Source: UBA8106 sp913052135
GTDB taxonomy: Bacteria > Acidobacteriota > Vicinamibacteria > Vicinamibacterales > UBA823
Assembly: GCA_913052135.1 (NCBI GenBank)
Contig: CAJXDY010000004.1
Coordinates: forward strand, 23,025-87,024
DNA: 64,000 nucleotides
Direction of reading: 5' to 3'
Shown here: one piece after another, positions 9,470 through 18,669 of the stretch
Position numbering within the stretch: position 1 is the stretch's first letter
How the letters are laid out: every line of letters starts with the position of its first letter
The notes under the pieces: model-generated
Databases searched by the model: none
Told to the model about the DNA's origin: nothing
The model's input: the letters and a program-made list of their open reading frames with translations, nothing else
Made by a program: the position numbers and the translations under genes

Positions 9470-9906
9470 ATGCCAAACTCCGCCAAGGCGCGCGCATCCT
9501 CTTCGGAATATGGTTCGCGCTGTAGCTTGGCTACAAATCGGTCATGGTTCCACACGTCCAAATAGTCATACAAACCAAAGACATCAACCTCGCCAACTAT
9601 TAACGCTGACTCACGAAGTCGCTGATGAATCGATACACGTCCCTGTCGATCAAACTCAGCGGGCTGTCCAAAATAGTTGATTCGGTCAAAAAACCTCGCA
9701 CGCGAAGGGTGTGATGAGGGAACTTGGGCAAGCTTCTGTTCGATCCCTTCCCACACCGACATTGGATAGACACGTGCATAGTCACCAGAAAGACTGGTCA
9801 CGAACAATCTGGTTCCATAACGTTCCTGAATGAACGCACGAAAAGCAGTCGGAATTTTGAGCCGACCCTTGTCATCGATTTTTGCTGAGAAATTACCCCT
9901 AAGCAC
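9466..9906 (-). CDS. mraZ: Transcriptional regulator MraZ
   Basis: AbrB/SpoVT-fold DNA-binding protein that in studied bacteria represses its own dcw operon. 146 residues with two tandem MraZ domains, each with the DxxGR motif (KIDDKGRLKIP near 9-19; FDRQGRVSIH near 84-93). The start is GTG at 9904-9906 with GGAG eight bases upstream. First gene of the operon; a 10-bp-periodic TGG repeat array directly in front of it fits autoregulation. Confidence 0.95.
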   Translation of the reverse strand: MLRGNFSAKIDDKGRLKIPTAFRAFIQERYGTRLFVTSLSGDYARVYPMSVWEGIEQKLAQVPSSHPSRARFFDRINYFGQPAEFDRQGRVSIHQRLRESALIVGEVDVFGLYDYLDVWNHDRFVAKLQREPYSEEDARALAEFGI

Positions 9907-9910
9907 CTAT

Positions 9911-9940
9911 TAAACTCCACTTTAAGCCATTAAAGTCCAC
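9911..9940 (-). promoter_or_regulatory. Probable MraZ operator: three 10-bp TGG boxes
   Basis: Read on the minus strand the 30 bases split exactly into GTGGACTTTA, ATGGCTTAAA and GTGGAGTTTA, i.e. TGG at a 10-base period, one helical turn. Known MraZ sites are TGG(G)-containing boxes at this period upstream of mraZ. The array lies between the -10 box and the start codon, where bound MraZ would block transcription. The last box also carries the ribosome-binding GGAG. Confidence 0.75.
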
Positions 9941-9944
9941 TGCA

Positions 9945-9973
9945 ATCGTAAGAAACGCAGAGGTTTATGTCAA
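9945..9973 (-). promoter_or_regulatory. Sigma-70-type promoter of the dcw cluster
   Basis: Minus strand: perfect -35 TTGACA at 9973-9968, 17-base spacer, -10 TACGAT at 9950-9945. Transcription would start close to 9937, inside the MraZ box array. Confidence 0.75.
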
Positions 9974-10143
9974 CATTCAAATAGTGGTTTCCATTTATCT
10001 TCGCTAAATGTTCTCCTATTTCTAATTCGGCGCTGTTTCGCAAAGATGACCTGCAGAGCGTGCTAACATTAAATGTTCTATTAATTGACGTTACGCGTGC
10101 TGCTTGTCGACCCAGCGGACTACCCGGTAACTTCCTATAAAAA

Positions 10144-11220
10144 ATGTTGCGTGCAGGCCTGATTGGCTTCCCATCGTCTGGTAAGACCACCCTGTTTCAA
10201 TTAATGACTCAGGCTCTTGAAACTGGTCATAACCGACGTCGTGGAGATCCTGCAGTGGGAATTTCACGGGTACCGGATGAAAGGCTCGACCACCTAACGA
10301 CCATGTTTAACCCTAAGAAACGCGTACCAACCACTGTGCAGTTTTCTGACCCGACAGGTCAGCAAGGTCTGACCTCAACAGTAGATGTTTCGGTATTTCG
10401 TGAAGCGGATGCCCTACTTCACGTCGTTCGAGCGTTTCAAAGTGAAACAGCACCACCTCCTTCAGGTTCCGTTGACCCTGGACGTGACATACGTTTGATG
10501 GAAGAAGAACTAATTTTGAACGATTTAGATGTCGTAGAACGGCGCCTCCAACGCGTCAATCAGGATCTAAAAAAAGGTAAGAACACGACATTAGACCAGG
10601 AAAAAACTGTTCTCACGCAATGCCAGGAATCACTTGAAGAAGGTACGCCAGTGCGGGCACTTAACCTTGATGAACACCTCCAAAAACAACTGCGGGGCTT
10701 TCAACTACTTTCGGCTAAGCCTCTCTTGCTAATCCTCAACCTCGACGAAACTGACCTCTCTCAAAATACACCAGCCGATGCATCACCAGGTATCGAACGG
10801 ATTAAGGATAAGCTCACGCACGCCCACGTGCCGGTTTGCGCAAAAATTGAGCTGGAAATCTCACAGCTAGATCCCAGTGACGCTCAAACTTTTTTGGCGG
10901 ATCTCGGACTTGTGGAATCGAGCCTCGACCGTGTGATTCGTGCTGCCTTTCAATTGCTGGGGTACATCTCGTTTTTTACTGTTGGTGAGGACGAATGTCG
11001 CGCATGGGCTGTGCCAAAAGGAACCATTGCGCAGGCTGCGGCACGTGAAATTCATTCAGATATCGCCCGAGGCTTCATTAGGGCCGAAGTCGTTTCCTAC
11101 GAACCATTAAAAGAGCGTGGCTCGCTTCATACTTGTCGTGAGCACGGTGAAGTGCGGCTCGAAGGCAAAGAATACGAAGTGCAAGACGGCGACGTTATCA
11201 ATTTTCGATTTGCGACGTGA
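10144..11220 (+). CDS. ychF: Ribosome-associated GTPase/ATPase YchF (OLA1 family)
   Basis: Obg-related P-loop nucleotidase of the YchF/OLA1 subfamily, which binds ribosomes and hydrolyses ATP. 358 residues, usual length. G1 motif GFPSSGKTTLF (about 8-18), coiled-coil insert (about 115-160), a G4 region LILNLDE lacking the NKxD of true GTPases as expected for YchF, and a C-terminal TGS domain (SFFTVGEDECRAW onward). It is divergent from mraZ; no clear -10/-35 pair was found, but a 13-bp palindrome AACATTAAATGTT lies at 10065-10077. Confidence 0.93.
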   Translation: MLRAGLIGFPSSGKTTLFQLMTQALETGHNRRRGDPAVGISRVPDERLDHLTTMFNPKKRVPTTVQFSDPTGQQGLTSTVDVSVFREADALLHVVRAFQSETAPPPSGSVDPGRDIRLMEEELILNDLDVVERRLQRVNQDLKKGKNTTLDQEKTVLTQCQESLEEGTPVRALNLDEHLQKQLRGFQLLSAKPLLLILNLDETDLSQNTPADASPGIERIKDKLTHAHVPVCAKIELEISQLDPSDAQTFLADLGLVESSLDRVIRAAFQLLGYISFFTVGEDECRAWAVPKGTIAQAAAREIHSDIARGFIRAEVVSYEPLKERGSLHTCREHGEVRLEGKEYEVQDGDVINFRFAT

Positions 11221-11295
11221 TAGGATGCGCGAAGGGCACTGTGCCCGACACATCGTGCGCGTGTCAGAGACCATTACCGGAGAACTTATTAAGCT

Positions 11296-12258
11296 ATGCG
11301 GGCACTCATCACTGGCGGGGCCGGATTTATTGGATCACATCTTTCGCAGGCACTCCTCAAGGCCGGCCATGAAGTGTTTGCGCTAGACAATCTGTCAACC
11401 GGCTCAATCGACAATATTGAACACTTGAAATCCCATCCCTCTTTTCACTATACGAATGAGTCGGTAACCAATGAGCCCGTGTTAGCCGAGTTGATCGATC
11501 GTAGTGACGTCATTTTCCATCTGGCAGCTGCAGTCGGCGTCAAGTTAATCGTTGAGGCACCCGTTCATACGATTGAAACAAATGTGCATGGCACTGAAGT
11601 CGTCTTAACTCATGCCAACAAGAAAAAGAAGCTCGTCATTGTCGCGTCGACTTCTGAAGTTTACGGTAAATCGAAGGAGGTGCCATTTAAGGAAGAAGCA
11701 GACATCAGGCTCGGTGCAACATGGAAGCACCGCTGGGCCTATGCCTGCAGCAAAGCTCTCGATGAGTTCTTGGCGCTAGCCTACTGGAAAGAAAGACAAC
11801 TTCCGGTTATTGTCGTGCGACTCTTCAATACAGTGGGTCCACGCCAGACTGGGCAGTACGGCATGGTAATCCCGTCATTTGTCCGACAAGCCCTAGCCGG
11901 CCAGCCAATTACCGTCTTTGGAGATGGCTCCCAGTCGAGAAGTTTCACTTATGTGGGTGATGTCGTCGGAGCCCTCATAAAACTGAGCGCTGAATCACGA
12001 GCCATCGGACAGGTTTATAACATTGGCAACAGTCACGAAATTACGATCCGGGCGCTGGCTGAAAAAATTAAAGCTATGACAAACAGTTCCTCTGAAATTG
12101 TCACGATCCCTTATGACCAGGCGTACGATGCCGGTTTTGAGGATATGCCTCGACGGGTGCCGGACCTCACAAAGATTCATGAGTTGATAGGGTACGTCCC
12201 AGAAGTACAACTCGAAGAAATACTTTCACAAGTTATTGATTATTTTAAGGAACGCTAA
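11296..12258 (+). CDS. NAD-dependent epimerase/dehydratase (extended SDR, sugar-nucleotide type)
   Basis: Extended short-chain dehydrogenase acting on nucleotide sugars. 320 residues: NAD-binding ITGGAGFIGSHL at the N-terminus, catalytic STSEVYG and YACSK (the YxxxK pair), and the late motif RSFTYVGDVV typical of GalE/UDP-glucuronate decarboxylase/RmlB-like enzymes. The exact substrate cannot be told; closest in pattern to UDP-glucose 4-epimerase or UDP-xylose synthase-type proteins. ATG at 11296. It precedes murJ and probably serves cell-surface polysaccharide synthesis. Confidence 0.85.
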   Translation: MRALITGGAGFIGSHLSQALLKAGHEVFALDNLSTGSIDNIEHLKSHPSFHYTNESVTNEPVLAELIDRSDVIFHLAAAVGVKLIVEAPVHTIETNVHGTEVVLTHANKKKKLVIVASTSEVYGKSKEVPFKEEADIRLGATWKHRWAYACSKALDEFLALAYWKERQLPVIVVRLFNTVGPRQTGQYGMVIPSFVRQALAGQPITVFGDGSQSRSFTYVGDVVGALIKLSAESRAIGQVYNIGNSHEITIRALAEKIKAMTNSSSEIVTIPYDQAYDAGFEDMPRRVPDLTKIHELIGYVPEVQLEEILSQVIDYFKER

Positions 12259-12298
12259 GCAATCACCTGTATGCTGCTGCTAGCCTGACTCTCACGTA

Positions 12299-13933
12299 AT
12301 GTCATCGCCAGTTTCGGAGACTTCCTCCGCGCCGCATCAATCATCAAAGCCGTCATCCGTACGACTTGCCCGCTCCGTAGGTGTGATCGGAAGTGCCACG
12401 ATGATTAGTCGTGTCCTCGGGCTTGTTCGTGACCAAGTTCTGGCGTACCTCTTTGGCGCTGGAAATGCGATGGATGCCTTCACCATAGGATTTCGCATCC
12501 CGAACTTGATGCGTGATCTCTTTGCCGAAGGCGCGATGAGTGCAGCATTTGTCCCGACCTTTACTCGACGCATGACGACCGACGGTCGAGAGGTTGCGTG
12601 GCGACTCGGAAATCAACTCATCAATGCTCTGCTGCTTACCACAGGCATTCTGGTCATTGCTGGGATTATTTTTGCTGGTCCCATTGTAAATATGTTTGCT
12701 GGAGACTATGCCAACGTTCCAGGAAAACTCGAGCTCACAACATTGCTAACGCGCATCATGCTGCCGTTCCTGACGTTGGTAACCGTGGCTGCCGCCTTCA
12801 TGGGAATGCTCAACGCCCATCAGCATTTTTTCACACCTGCGCTCTCACCAGCGATGTTCAACATCGCCATGATCGCTAGTGGGTTTGGTCTTGTTCCACT
12901 AATGCCGCAGTTCGGGTTGCCTCCAATTACGGGTATGGCAATTGGCACTCTTCTTGGCGGATTCGGCCAGGGATTCCTTCAATGGATGGCCCTCCGAAAA
13001 CAGGGCTATCGATACCGCCTATTGCTCAATCCCCACGATAGTGGGCTGCAAGAAGTGCTTAGGCTAATGGGTCCGGGCACCCTCGGACTTGCAGCCGTGC
13101 AAATTAACTTGCTCGTCAACTCAATACTCGCGACGGGTGAAGGGACAGGCGCCGTCTCCTGGCTTAGTTATGCCTTTCGCCTAATGTATCTCCCAATTGG
13201 ACTCTTTGGAGTCTCTATCGCCACAGCTTCATTACCGCAATTTTCTCGAATGGCAGCGCTGGAAAATACCACGGATATGCGTAAAATGATTTCCAGCAGT
13301 CTGCGCTTGATGATGATGTTGAATGTACCGGCTGCCGTAGGCTTGATGGTGTTGGCGACGCCAATCATCGCCTTGATCTTCGAACGAGGAAGCTTCACCT
13401 CAGCTGATACGGCTGCTACAGCTGCAGCGCTTCAATGCTATGCCCCTGGGTTAATTGGCTACTCCACGGTCAAAATTACGGCGCCTATTTTTTACGCCAT
13501 GCGAGATAGTCGCACGCCAGCGGTCATCAGTGGGATCGCTGTTGCACTTAATTTGGTTCTCAATTTAACGCTAGTCCGGATTATGGGCTATCAAGGTCTA
13601 GCTCTTGGAACAGCAATTGCGGCAATTTTTAACGCACTGATCTTAATGATCTTACTGCATCGCCGTCTGGATGGAATTGACGGAGCAAGACTTGGCATTA
13701 CCTTTATCAAAATTGTCGTAGCATCCATCATCATGGGTAGTGTAGCCGTTGTTACAGAACGATACTTGGCTGACATTTGGCCAAGCGCCCTTCTCAGTGT
13801 GCAAATACTGCGCCTCTCTATCACTATCGCGGCGAGCGTACTGGTTCTCTGCGGTGCGGCTCAGGCCTTGCGTATGGATGAATTCAACGACGCTCGTCGC
13901 CGTATTATCGCCAAACTCACTGGGACTGTTTGA
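12299..13933 (+). CDS. murJ: Lipid II flippase MurJ (MviN)
   Basis: MOP-superfamily membrane protein moving lipid II to the periplasmic side. 544 residues, about 14 membrane segments; a polar N-terminal tail of some 20 residues precedes the family start SVGVIGSATMISRVLGLVRD. The motif FRIPNLMRDLFAEGAMSAAF and the basic loop arginines match MurJ. Starts 40 bases after the epimerase. It completes the peptidoglycan precursor path encoded at 1-9906. Confidence 0.94.
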   Translation: MSSPVSETSSAPHQSSKPSSVRLARSVGVIGSATMISRVLGLVRDQVLAYLFGAGNAMDAFTIGFRIPNLMRDLFAEGAMSAAFVPTFTRRMTTDGREVAWRLGNQLINALLLTTGILVIAGIIFAGPIVNMFAGDYANVPGKLELTTLLTRIMLPFLTLVTVAAAFMGMLNAHQHFFTPALSPAMFNIAMIASGFGLVPLMPQFGLPPITGMAIGTLLGGFGQGFLQWMALRKQGYRYRLLLNPHDSGLQEVLRLMGPGTLGLAAVQINLLVNSILATGEGTGAVSWLSYAFRLMYLPIGLFGVSIATASLPQFSRMAALENTTDMRKMISSSLRLMMMLNVPAAVGLMVLATPIIALIFERGSFTSADTAATAAALQCYAPGLIGYSTVKITAPIFYAMRDSRTPAVISGIAVALNLVLNLTLVRIMGYQGLALGTAIAAIFNALILMILLHRRLDGIDGARLGITFIKIVVASIIMGSVAVVTERYLADIWPSALLSVQILRLSITIAASVLVLCGAAQALRMDEFNDARRRIIAKLTGTV

Positions 13934-14051
13934 AGCTGTTGAAACAATGGGTTTAAACGAGGCTGCGGCCAACATTATGGTACGATTACCTAGTAGGCTT
14001 GAGCCACGCTGATTGGATGTCAGTAAAGTTCCTGGTTCGTAAGTAGTGTAG

Positions 14052-14804
14052 ATGCCTCAATATCGTTACTCCGCATCCCCATACCGCTTCGGCCCTGGGC
14101 CAATTTCTCCGGGCATTAAGATGTTGATAAAACTCAACATTCTTGCCTTCGTCGCAACTATCGTGTGGCCACGCCTCGTACTCTCATTCGGATTGACACC
14201 TCAGGCAGTATTCGAGCAATTTCATTTCTGGCAACCAGTCACGTATCTATTCCTTCATGGTGGTCTCTTTCACATCTTATTCAATATGTTGGCCCTATGG
14301 ATGTTTGGCGTGGAACTCGAACGTCTTTGGGGAAGCAAGGCCTTTATTAAATACTATTTTGTAACAGGCATCGGTGCCGCCGTAACAGTATTGTTCGTCT
14401 CCCTACTCCCGATTGCGTCCGCTGACCAAATGTACTATTCGGTAACAATCGGTGCGTCCGGTGCAGTGTATGGAGTATTGCTTGCCTTTGGTCTGTACTA
14501 TCCAGATCGCCCGATCTACATGTATTTCCTGTTTCCCGTACCGGCAAAGTATTTCGTCATGATCATTGGGGGAATTCTCTTTTTCTCATCAATCAACGAT
14601 ACGAATAGCGGCGTCTCACACGAAGCCCATCTTGGAGGACTCCTCGCCGGTTACCTCTATTTAAGAGGGGGTGGGGGTGGGACAACAAATTTAATTGGCG
14701 AAATTAAATACCAGTACATTAAATGGAAAATGAATCGTCTTCGTCGACGCTTCCATGTTCACCCTGGTAAGCGAGATGACGACTGGACTGGGCCTGTCCA
14801 TTGA
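14052..14804 (+). CDS. Rhomboid-family intramembrane serine protease
   Basis: Intramembrane protease cleaving transmembrane substrates. 250 residues, six or so membrane helices. The oxyanion-side motif HGGLFHILFNMLALW (about 69-83), catalytic GASG with Ser136, and the helix-6 motif EAHLGGLLAG with His193 form the complete Ser-His dyad, so it should be active. A short basic C-terminal tail follows. Substrate unknown. Start ATG at 14052; the gene converges on the cupin gene. Confidence 0.92.
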   Translation: MPQYRYSASPYRFGPGPISPGIKMLIKLNILAFVATIVWPRLVLSFGLTPQAVFEQFHFWQPVTYLFLHGGLFHILFNMLALWMFGVELERLWGSKAFIKYYFVTGIGAAVTVLFVSLLPIASADQMYYSVTIGASGAVYGVLLAFGLYYPDRPIYMYFLFPVPAKYFVMIIGGILFFSSINDTNSGVSHEAHLGGLLAGYLYLRGGGGGTTNLIGEIKYQYIKWKMNRLRRRFHVHPGKRDDDWTGPVH

Positions 14805-14855
14805 CACTACGAATGTTTTGAGCACATCAGCGACTGGGATCTAATGTGTTGCGCT

Positions 14856-15233
14856 CTAGGTTGTCGCTGTCTCGTTGGAGTCGTCACGAGTGAGCTTCGC
14901 ACCAAGCCAATCGTGGCGAGCTGGACTAAAAAAGTCGATTTCAAACGTATCGTCAAGCACTTCAGCCTGATGTTCGACGCCTGATGGAATAACCAAGACT
15001 TCGCCTTCGCTCACAAGGACTTCAGCACCAGCAATCATGAACTTAACCCGTCCCTGGAGCACATAAGTCATCTGCTCGCTTTCGTGCGCATGCTTGGGGA
15101 CCATGGAGCCTTTCTTCAGATAGACTTGCACCAACATCTCACGCTCTCCAGAAACAACCTTGCGCGAGACCATTGCGGTAACCTTATCTGGCGCTATATC
15201 TTCCCACCGATGCAGTGTAAAACTGGTAGACAT
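14856..15233 (-). CDS. Small cupin-domain protein
   Basis: Single-domain cupin of about 125 residues from the ATG at 15231-15233 (MSTSFTLHRWEDI); the open frame runs to 15338 but the extra 35 residues look unlike the family. Cupin motif 1 is readable as PKHAHESEQMTYVLQGRVKF (His, His, Glu metal ligands), and motif 2 as IPSGVEHQAEV (His). It probably binds a divalent metal. Similar small cupins are often annotated as sensors or dioxygenase-like proteins; the function is unknown. Convergent with the rhomboid gene. Confidence 0.8.
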   Translation of the reverse strand: MSTSFTLHRWEDIAPDKVTAMVSRKVVSGEREMLVQVYLKKGSMVPKHAHESEQMTYVLQGRVKFMIAGAEVLVSEGEVLVIPSGVEHQAEVLDDTFEIDFFSPARHDWLGAKLTRDDSNETATT

Positions 15234-15467
15234 TGTATGTTCCACGCTACGAAATACCACGTTTTTAGGCTCTTTTGTCGCAAGAGCGCGATGAGTATAC
15301 CACTGCCAGCCGATGTTATAATGTGATGAGTAACTCAACTATCAATTTTGAGTAGCAACAACATCCTTCGCGTGCCACTAATATCTGACAGAAGCATGAG
15401 TGTATTTGTTATTACTGGAGGATGTGATACGCCAAGTAACACATCCTTAGAATGAGCTAACGATTCG

Positions 15468-17621
15468 ATGAGCCTAAAGGCCGCCACAGCTTCCAACCCG
15501 TCGTCGCAATCCAAAGCGATCAAGAATCAGAAGCACATGAAAGATCTTTCCCGGGACGATCTTTTAAATGCCTATCGCCTGATGGTTCTCTCGCGACGCT
15601 TGGACGAAAAAGAAATTCAACTCAAGAACCAGAGTGCAACATTTTTTCAGATTAGCGCGGCTGGACATGAAGCTGTCCAAGTCGCTGCCGGAATGCTTCT
15701 CAGACCAGGCTACGACTGGATCTTTCCATACTATCGAGACCGAGCACTTTGTTTAACGCTCGGTGTTAGTCCAACAACCATGTTGTTGGGAGGGGTGGGT
15801 TCGGCAGAAGACCCCAGTTCTGGTGGGCGGCAAATGCCATCCCACTGGAGCAGCCGAGAGTCGCACATCGTATCGCCATCAAGCGCAACGGGAACTCAAT
15901 GCCTTCACGCGGTGGGCTGTGCTGAAGCTGGCGTTCTCGCTGCGACGCAGCGCACGGCTGACAAGGCCTTGATATCCGCCCACGATGATGAGGTCGTTCT
16001 AGTGTCGCTTGGCGAAGGCGCAACCAGTGAAGGTGAATTTTGGGAAGCCTTAAGTGCAACCTGTCTTCGAAAACTTCCGGTCGTCTACCTGATTCAAGAC
16101 AATGGCTACGCTATTTCCGTACCAGTCGATGCACAAACACCGGGTGGGAGTATTTCCACCCTCGTCGAACGATTTCCTACGCTCCGCACGATAAGCATTG
16201 ATGGAACAGATTTTTTCGAGAGTTACAGTGGCATGCATGAAGCGATTACTTACGCCCAATCACGAAAGGGCCCAGCGTTAGTGCATGCCAGCGTCGTACG
16301 CCTGCACTCTCATTCGTTGTCTGACGATCAGAAAGCATATCGAAGCGAAGCGGAATGCCAGGCCGATCTTGAGCAAGATCCACTAAAACTATTCAAACAT
16401 TGGTGCATCCAGGAATCGATAGCCAGTGAGGCAGACCTCAAGAAAATCGAGTCAGCTGTCGACAATGATATTGCTGAAGCAACCAGTCAGGCACTTAAAG
16501 CCTCTCAGCCAAATCCCGCGACTGTTCTGGATTATTTGTATTCACCTAAAATCGATCCAGCGTCAACAGCCTTCACTTCTGAACCAACGCCATCCGGCGA
16601 TCCGGAAACCATGGTGACAGCAATTAACCATACATTACGGGATGAAATGACTTGTAATCCTCATATGGTGATGTTTGGACAGGATATAGCGGACTGCAGT
16701 CGAACAGAATCGCTGCCGTCAGTGTCTGGCAAAGGTGGCGTATTTAAAGTTACCCATGGACTTCAGCGAGCATTCGGGGAAGACCGGGTCTTCAATACAC
16801 CGGTAGCCGAGGCCGGTATTGTTGGCCGTGCTCTAGGCATGGCAATACGAGGAATCAAGCCGGTAGTGGAAATTCAGTTTTTCGACTATATCTGGCCGGC
16901 AATGATGCAGCTCCGCAACGAAATCTCCATGTTGCGCTACAGGTCGAACAACACCTACGCGTGCCCTATGGTAATTCGTGTGCCCATTGGAGGCTATTTG
17001 CGGGGAGGATCGCTTTATCACAGTCAGTCAGGCGAAAGTATTTTTGCGCACTGCCCAGGCCTGCGGATCGCCTACCCATCGAATGCAGAAGATGCGAGTG
17101 GACTGCTTCGCACTGCTATTCGATGCGACGATCCCGTGCTCTTTTTTGAACATAAGCACCTTTACCGACAGACTTACAATAAACATCCGTATCCTGGGGC
17201 TGATTACACTATTCCGTTCGGACAGGCTGCGGTCCGCCGTGAGGGTCATGACATTGTCGTCGTAACGTGGGGTGCTCTTGTACAACGGTCGTTACTGGCC
17301 GCCCAGCAAGCGTCGAAAGCCAACATAAGTGTCATGGTGCTCGACCTACGCACCATAGCCCCTTACGATTGGGAGAGTATTGCCAGTGCGATTCAACAGA
17401 CAAACCGGGTCGTCATCGCCCACGAAGATCAGCTTACTTGCGGCTTTGGCGCCGAACTTGGATCTCGCATTGCCGAGGAACTTTTCGATTGCCTAGACGC
17501 ACCAATCAAGCGCGTTGCCGCCCTTGATTGCCCCGTCGCCTACCACCCAATTCTGGAAGAACAGATCTTGCCACAAACTAATGACATTCTGAAAGCTATC
17601 CAAGAGGTTGCTAGTTATTAA
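15468..17621 (+). CDS. Fused alpha-beta E1 subunit of a branched-chain-type 2-oxoacid dehydrogenase
   Basis: Thiamine-diphosphate E1 component that decarboxylates 2-oxoacids and passes the acyl group to lipoyl-E2. 717 residues join an alpha part (about 30-345) with ThDP motif GEGATSEGEFW...QDNGYA, and a beta part (about 385-717) with TPVAEAGIVGRALGMA and FFEHKHLYR. The layout resembles BkdA1-BkdA2 fusions more than the AceE type. No E2 or E3 gene is adjacent. The start is ATG 15468; the later ATG at 15537 (MKDLSRDDLL) is an alternative. Confidence 0.88.
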   Translation: MSLKAATASNPSSQSKAIKNQKHMKDLSRDDLLNAYRLMVLSRRLDEKEIQLKNQSATFFQISAAGHEAVQVAAGMLLRPGYDWIFPYYRDRALCLTLGVSPTTMLLGGVGSAEDPSSGGRQMPSHWSSRESHIVSPSSATGTQCLHAVGCAEAGVLAATQRTADKALISAHDDEVVLVSLGEGATSEGEFWEALSATCLRKLPVVYLIQDNGYAISVPVDAQTPGGSISTLVERFPTLRTISIDGTDFFESYSGMHEAITYAQSRKGPALVHASVVRLHSHSLSDDQKAYRSEAECQADLEQDPLKLFKHWCIQESIASEADLKKIESAVDNDIAEATSQALKASQPNPATVLDYLYSPKIDPASTAFTSEPTPSGDPETMVTAINHTLRDEMTCNPHMVMFGQDIADCSRTESLPSVSGKGGVFKVTHGLQRAFGEDRVFNTPVAEAGIVGRALGMAIRGIKPVVEIQFFDYIWPAMMQLRNEISMLRYRSNNTYACPMVIRVPIGGYLRGGSLYHSQSGESIFAHCPGLRIAYPSNAEDASGLLRTAIRCDDPVLFFEHKHLYRQTYNKHPYPGADYTIPFGQAAVRREGHDIVVVTWGALVQRSLLAAQQASKANISVMVLDLRTIAPYDWESIASAIQQTNRVVIAHEDQLTCGFGAELGSRIAEELFDCLDAPIKRVAALDCPVAYHPILEEQILPQTNDILKAIQEVASY

Positions 17622-17728
17622 ATGCCTTACCATTTTTTGGAAAGACACAATCTGCCTCTCGCTGCAGACACTAACGTATCGTAATTTTTTTGCCGTCAAT
17701 AACAGGTTAATTGGTAGACTCTCGACCG

Positions 17729-18616
17729 CTAGACTGAACTCGTGACGCGCTGGATCTTCGTCAGCCCTACACCCACAAGAATCGCGAGAGCACCCGCCAC
17801 CTTGGCGAAACCAATGGGTTCATCCAACCAGAGGGTAGCAATTATCATTGCCGGCACGGGAACGACATTCCCGTAAATAGATGTACGGGCACTACCGATG
17901 CGCTGCACCGCTGTGCACCAGATCAAATATGACACAACAAGTGCAAAGATGGCTGAATACGTAAGGCCAGCCCACGCTGATCCACTAATGGTCATCCAGT
18001 CAATTTGTACGAGTTCGACAAACCCAAGCGGAAGAAATAGCACTGTGCCAATAATAAAGGTGCAGGCAGTAACAACTAGCGGTGAATATTTTGTGAGTAA
18101 CTTTTTTGCAAACACCGTGTAGACCGCCCAACACAATACCGCTCCTAACATAAACACATCGCCTATAACAGAATCCAGAGCAACACTCGCTTGACGACCG
18201 ACAATAAGATAGAGCCCTGCAAACGAGAGACTGATTCCCAACCAATGCACAGCTGACACCTTGGCGGAACCGCGACAGAGCATGACGATGGCGACAAACA
18301 CTGGTGTCAGTCCCAGAATTAATGAACTGTTGGACACACTTGTTCGCACGATGCCTTCAATGAAGCAAAGCTGATAAAAGAAGTGCCCGACAATCGCTAG
18401 ACCTACAAGTGTCGGCCAGTCACTCCGTGATGGTAATGGTTCTCGATAAAATCGCAGGAGTCCCAGAAATAGGATTGCTGCAATGGCCATCCTTATTGTG
18501 TTAAACGCGAAGACAGGAAATTCGCTGATCGCAACCTTGACTATGCTGAAATTGCTGCCCCAGAAGATGGTCATCAACAACAACAAGCCATCGATGGGTT
18601 TTACGTGCGGACGCAT
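17729..18616 (-). CDS. EamA-family (DMT superfamily) transporter
   Basis: Inner-membrane metabolite or drug exporter-like protein. 295 residues with ten predicted membrane segments in two EamA halves; the first begins LLLLMTIFWGSNFSIVKVAI and the second MLGAVLCWAVYTVFAKKLL. The substrate cannot be inferred. It starts 53 bases after atpE on the same strand, so it may be read through from the nuo-atp array, but no functional link is implied. Convergent with the E1 gene. Confidence 0.88.
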   Translation of the reverse strand: MRPHVKPIDGLLLLMTIFWGSNFSIVKVAISEFPVFAFNTIRMAIAAILFLGLLRFYREPLPSRSDWPTLVGLAIVGHFFYQLCFIEGIVRTSVSNSSLILGLTPVFVAIVMLCRGSAKVSAVHWLGISLSFAGLYLIVGRQASVALDSVIGDVFMLGAVLCWAVYTVFAKKLLTKYSPLVVTACTFIIGTVLFLPLGFVELVQIDWMTISGSAWAGLTYSAIFALVVSYLIWCTAVQRIGSARTSIYGNVVPVPAMIIATLWLDEPIGFAKVAGALAILVGVGLTKIQRVTSSV

Positions 18617-18669
18617 ATGACGATAGGTGAGCCGAATACGATTCGACTCACCCGATTCGCCTCCAATAA

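Noticed and set aside
15311..15325. TATAAT-like box between the cupin and E1 genes
   Set aside because: No -35 box at proper spacing on either strand, so I cannot assign it to a gene.
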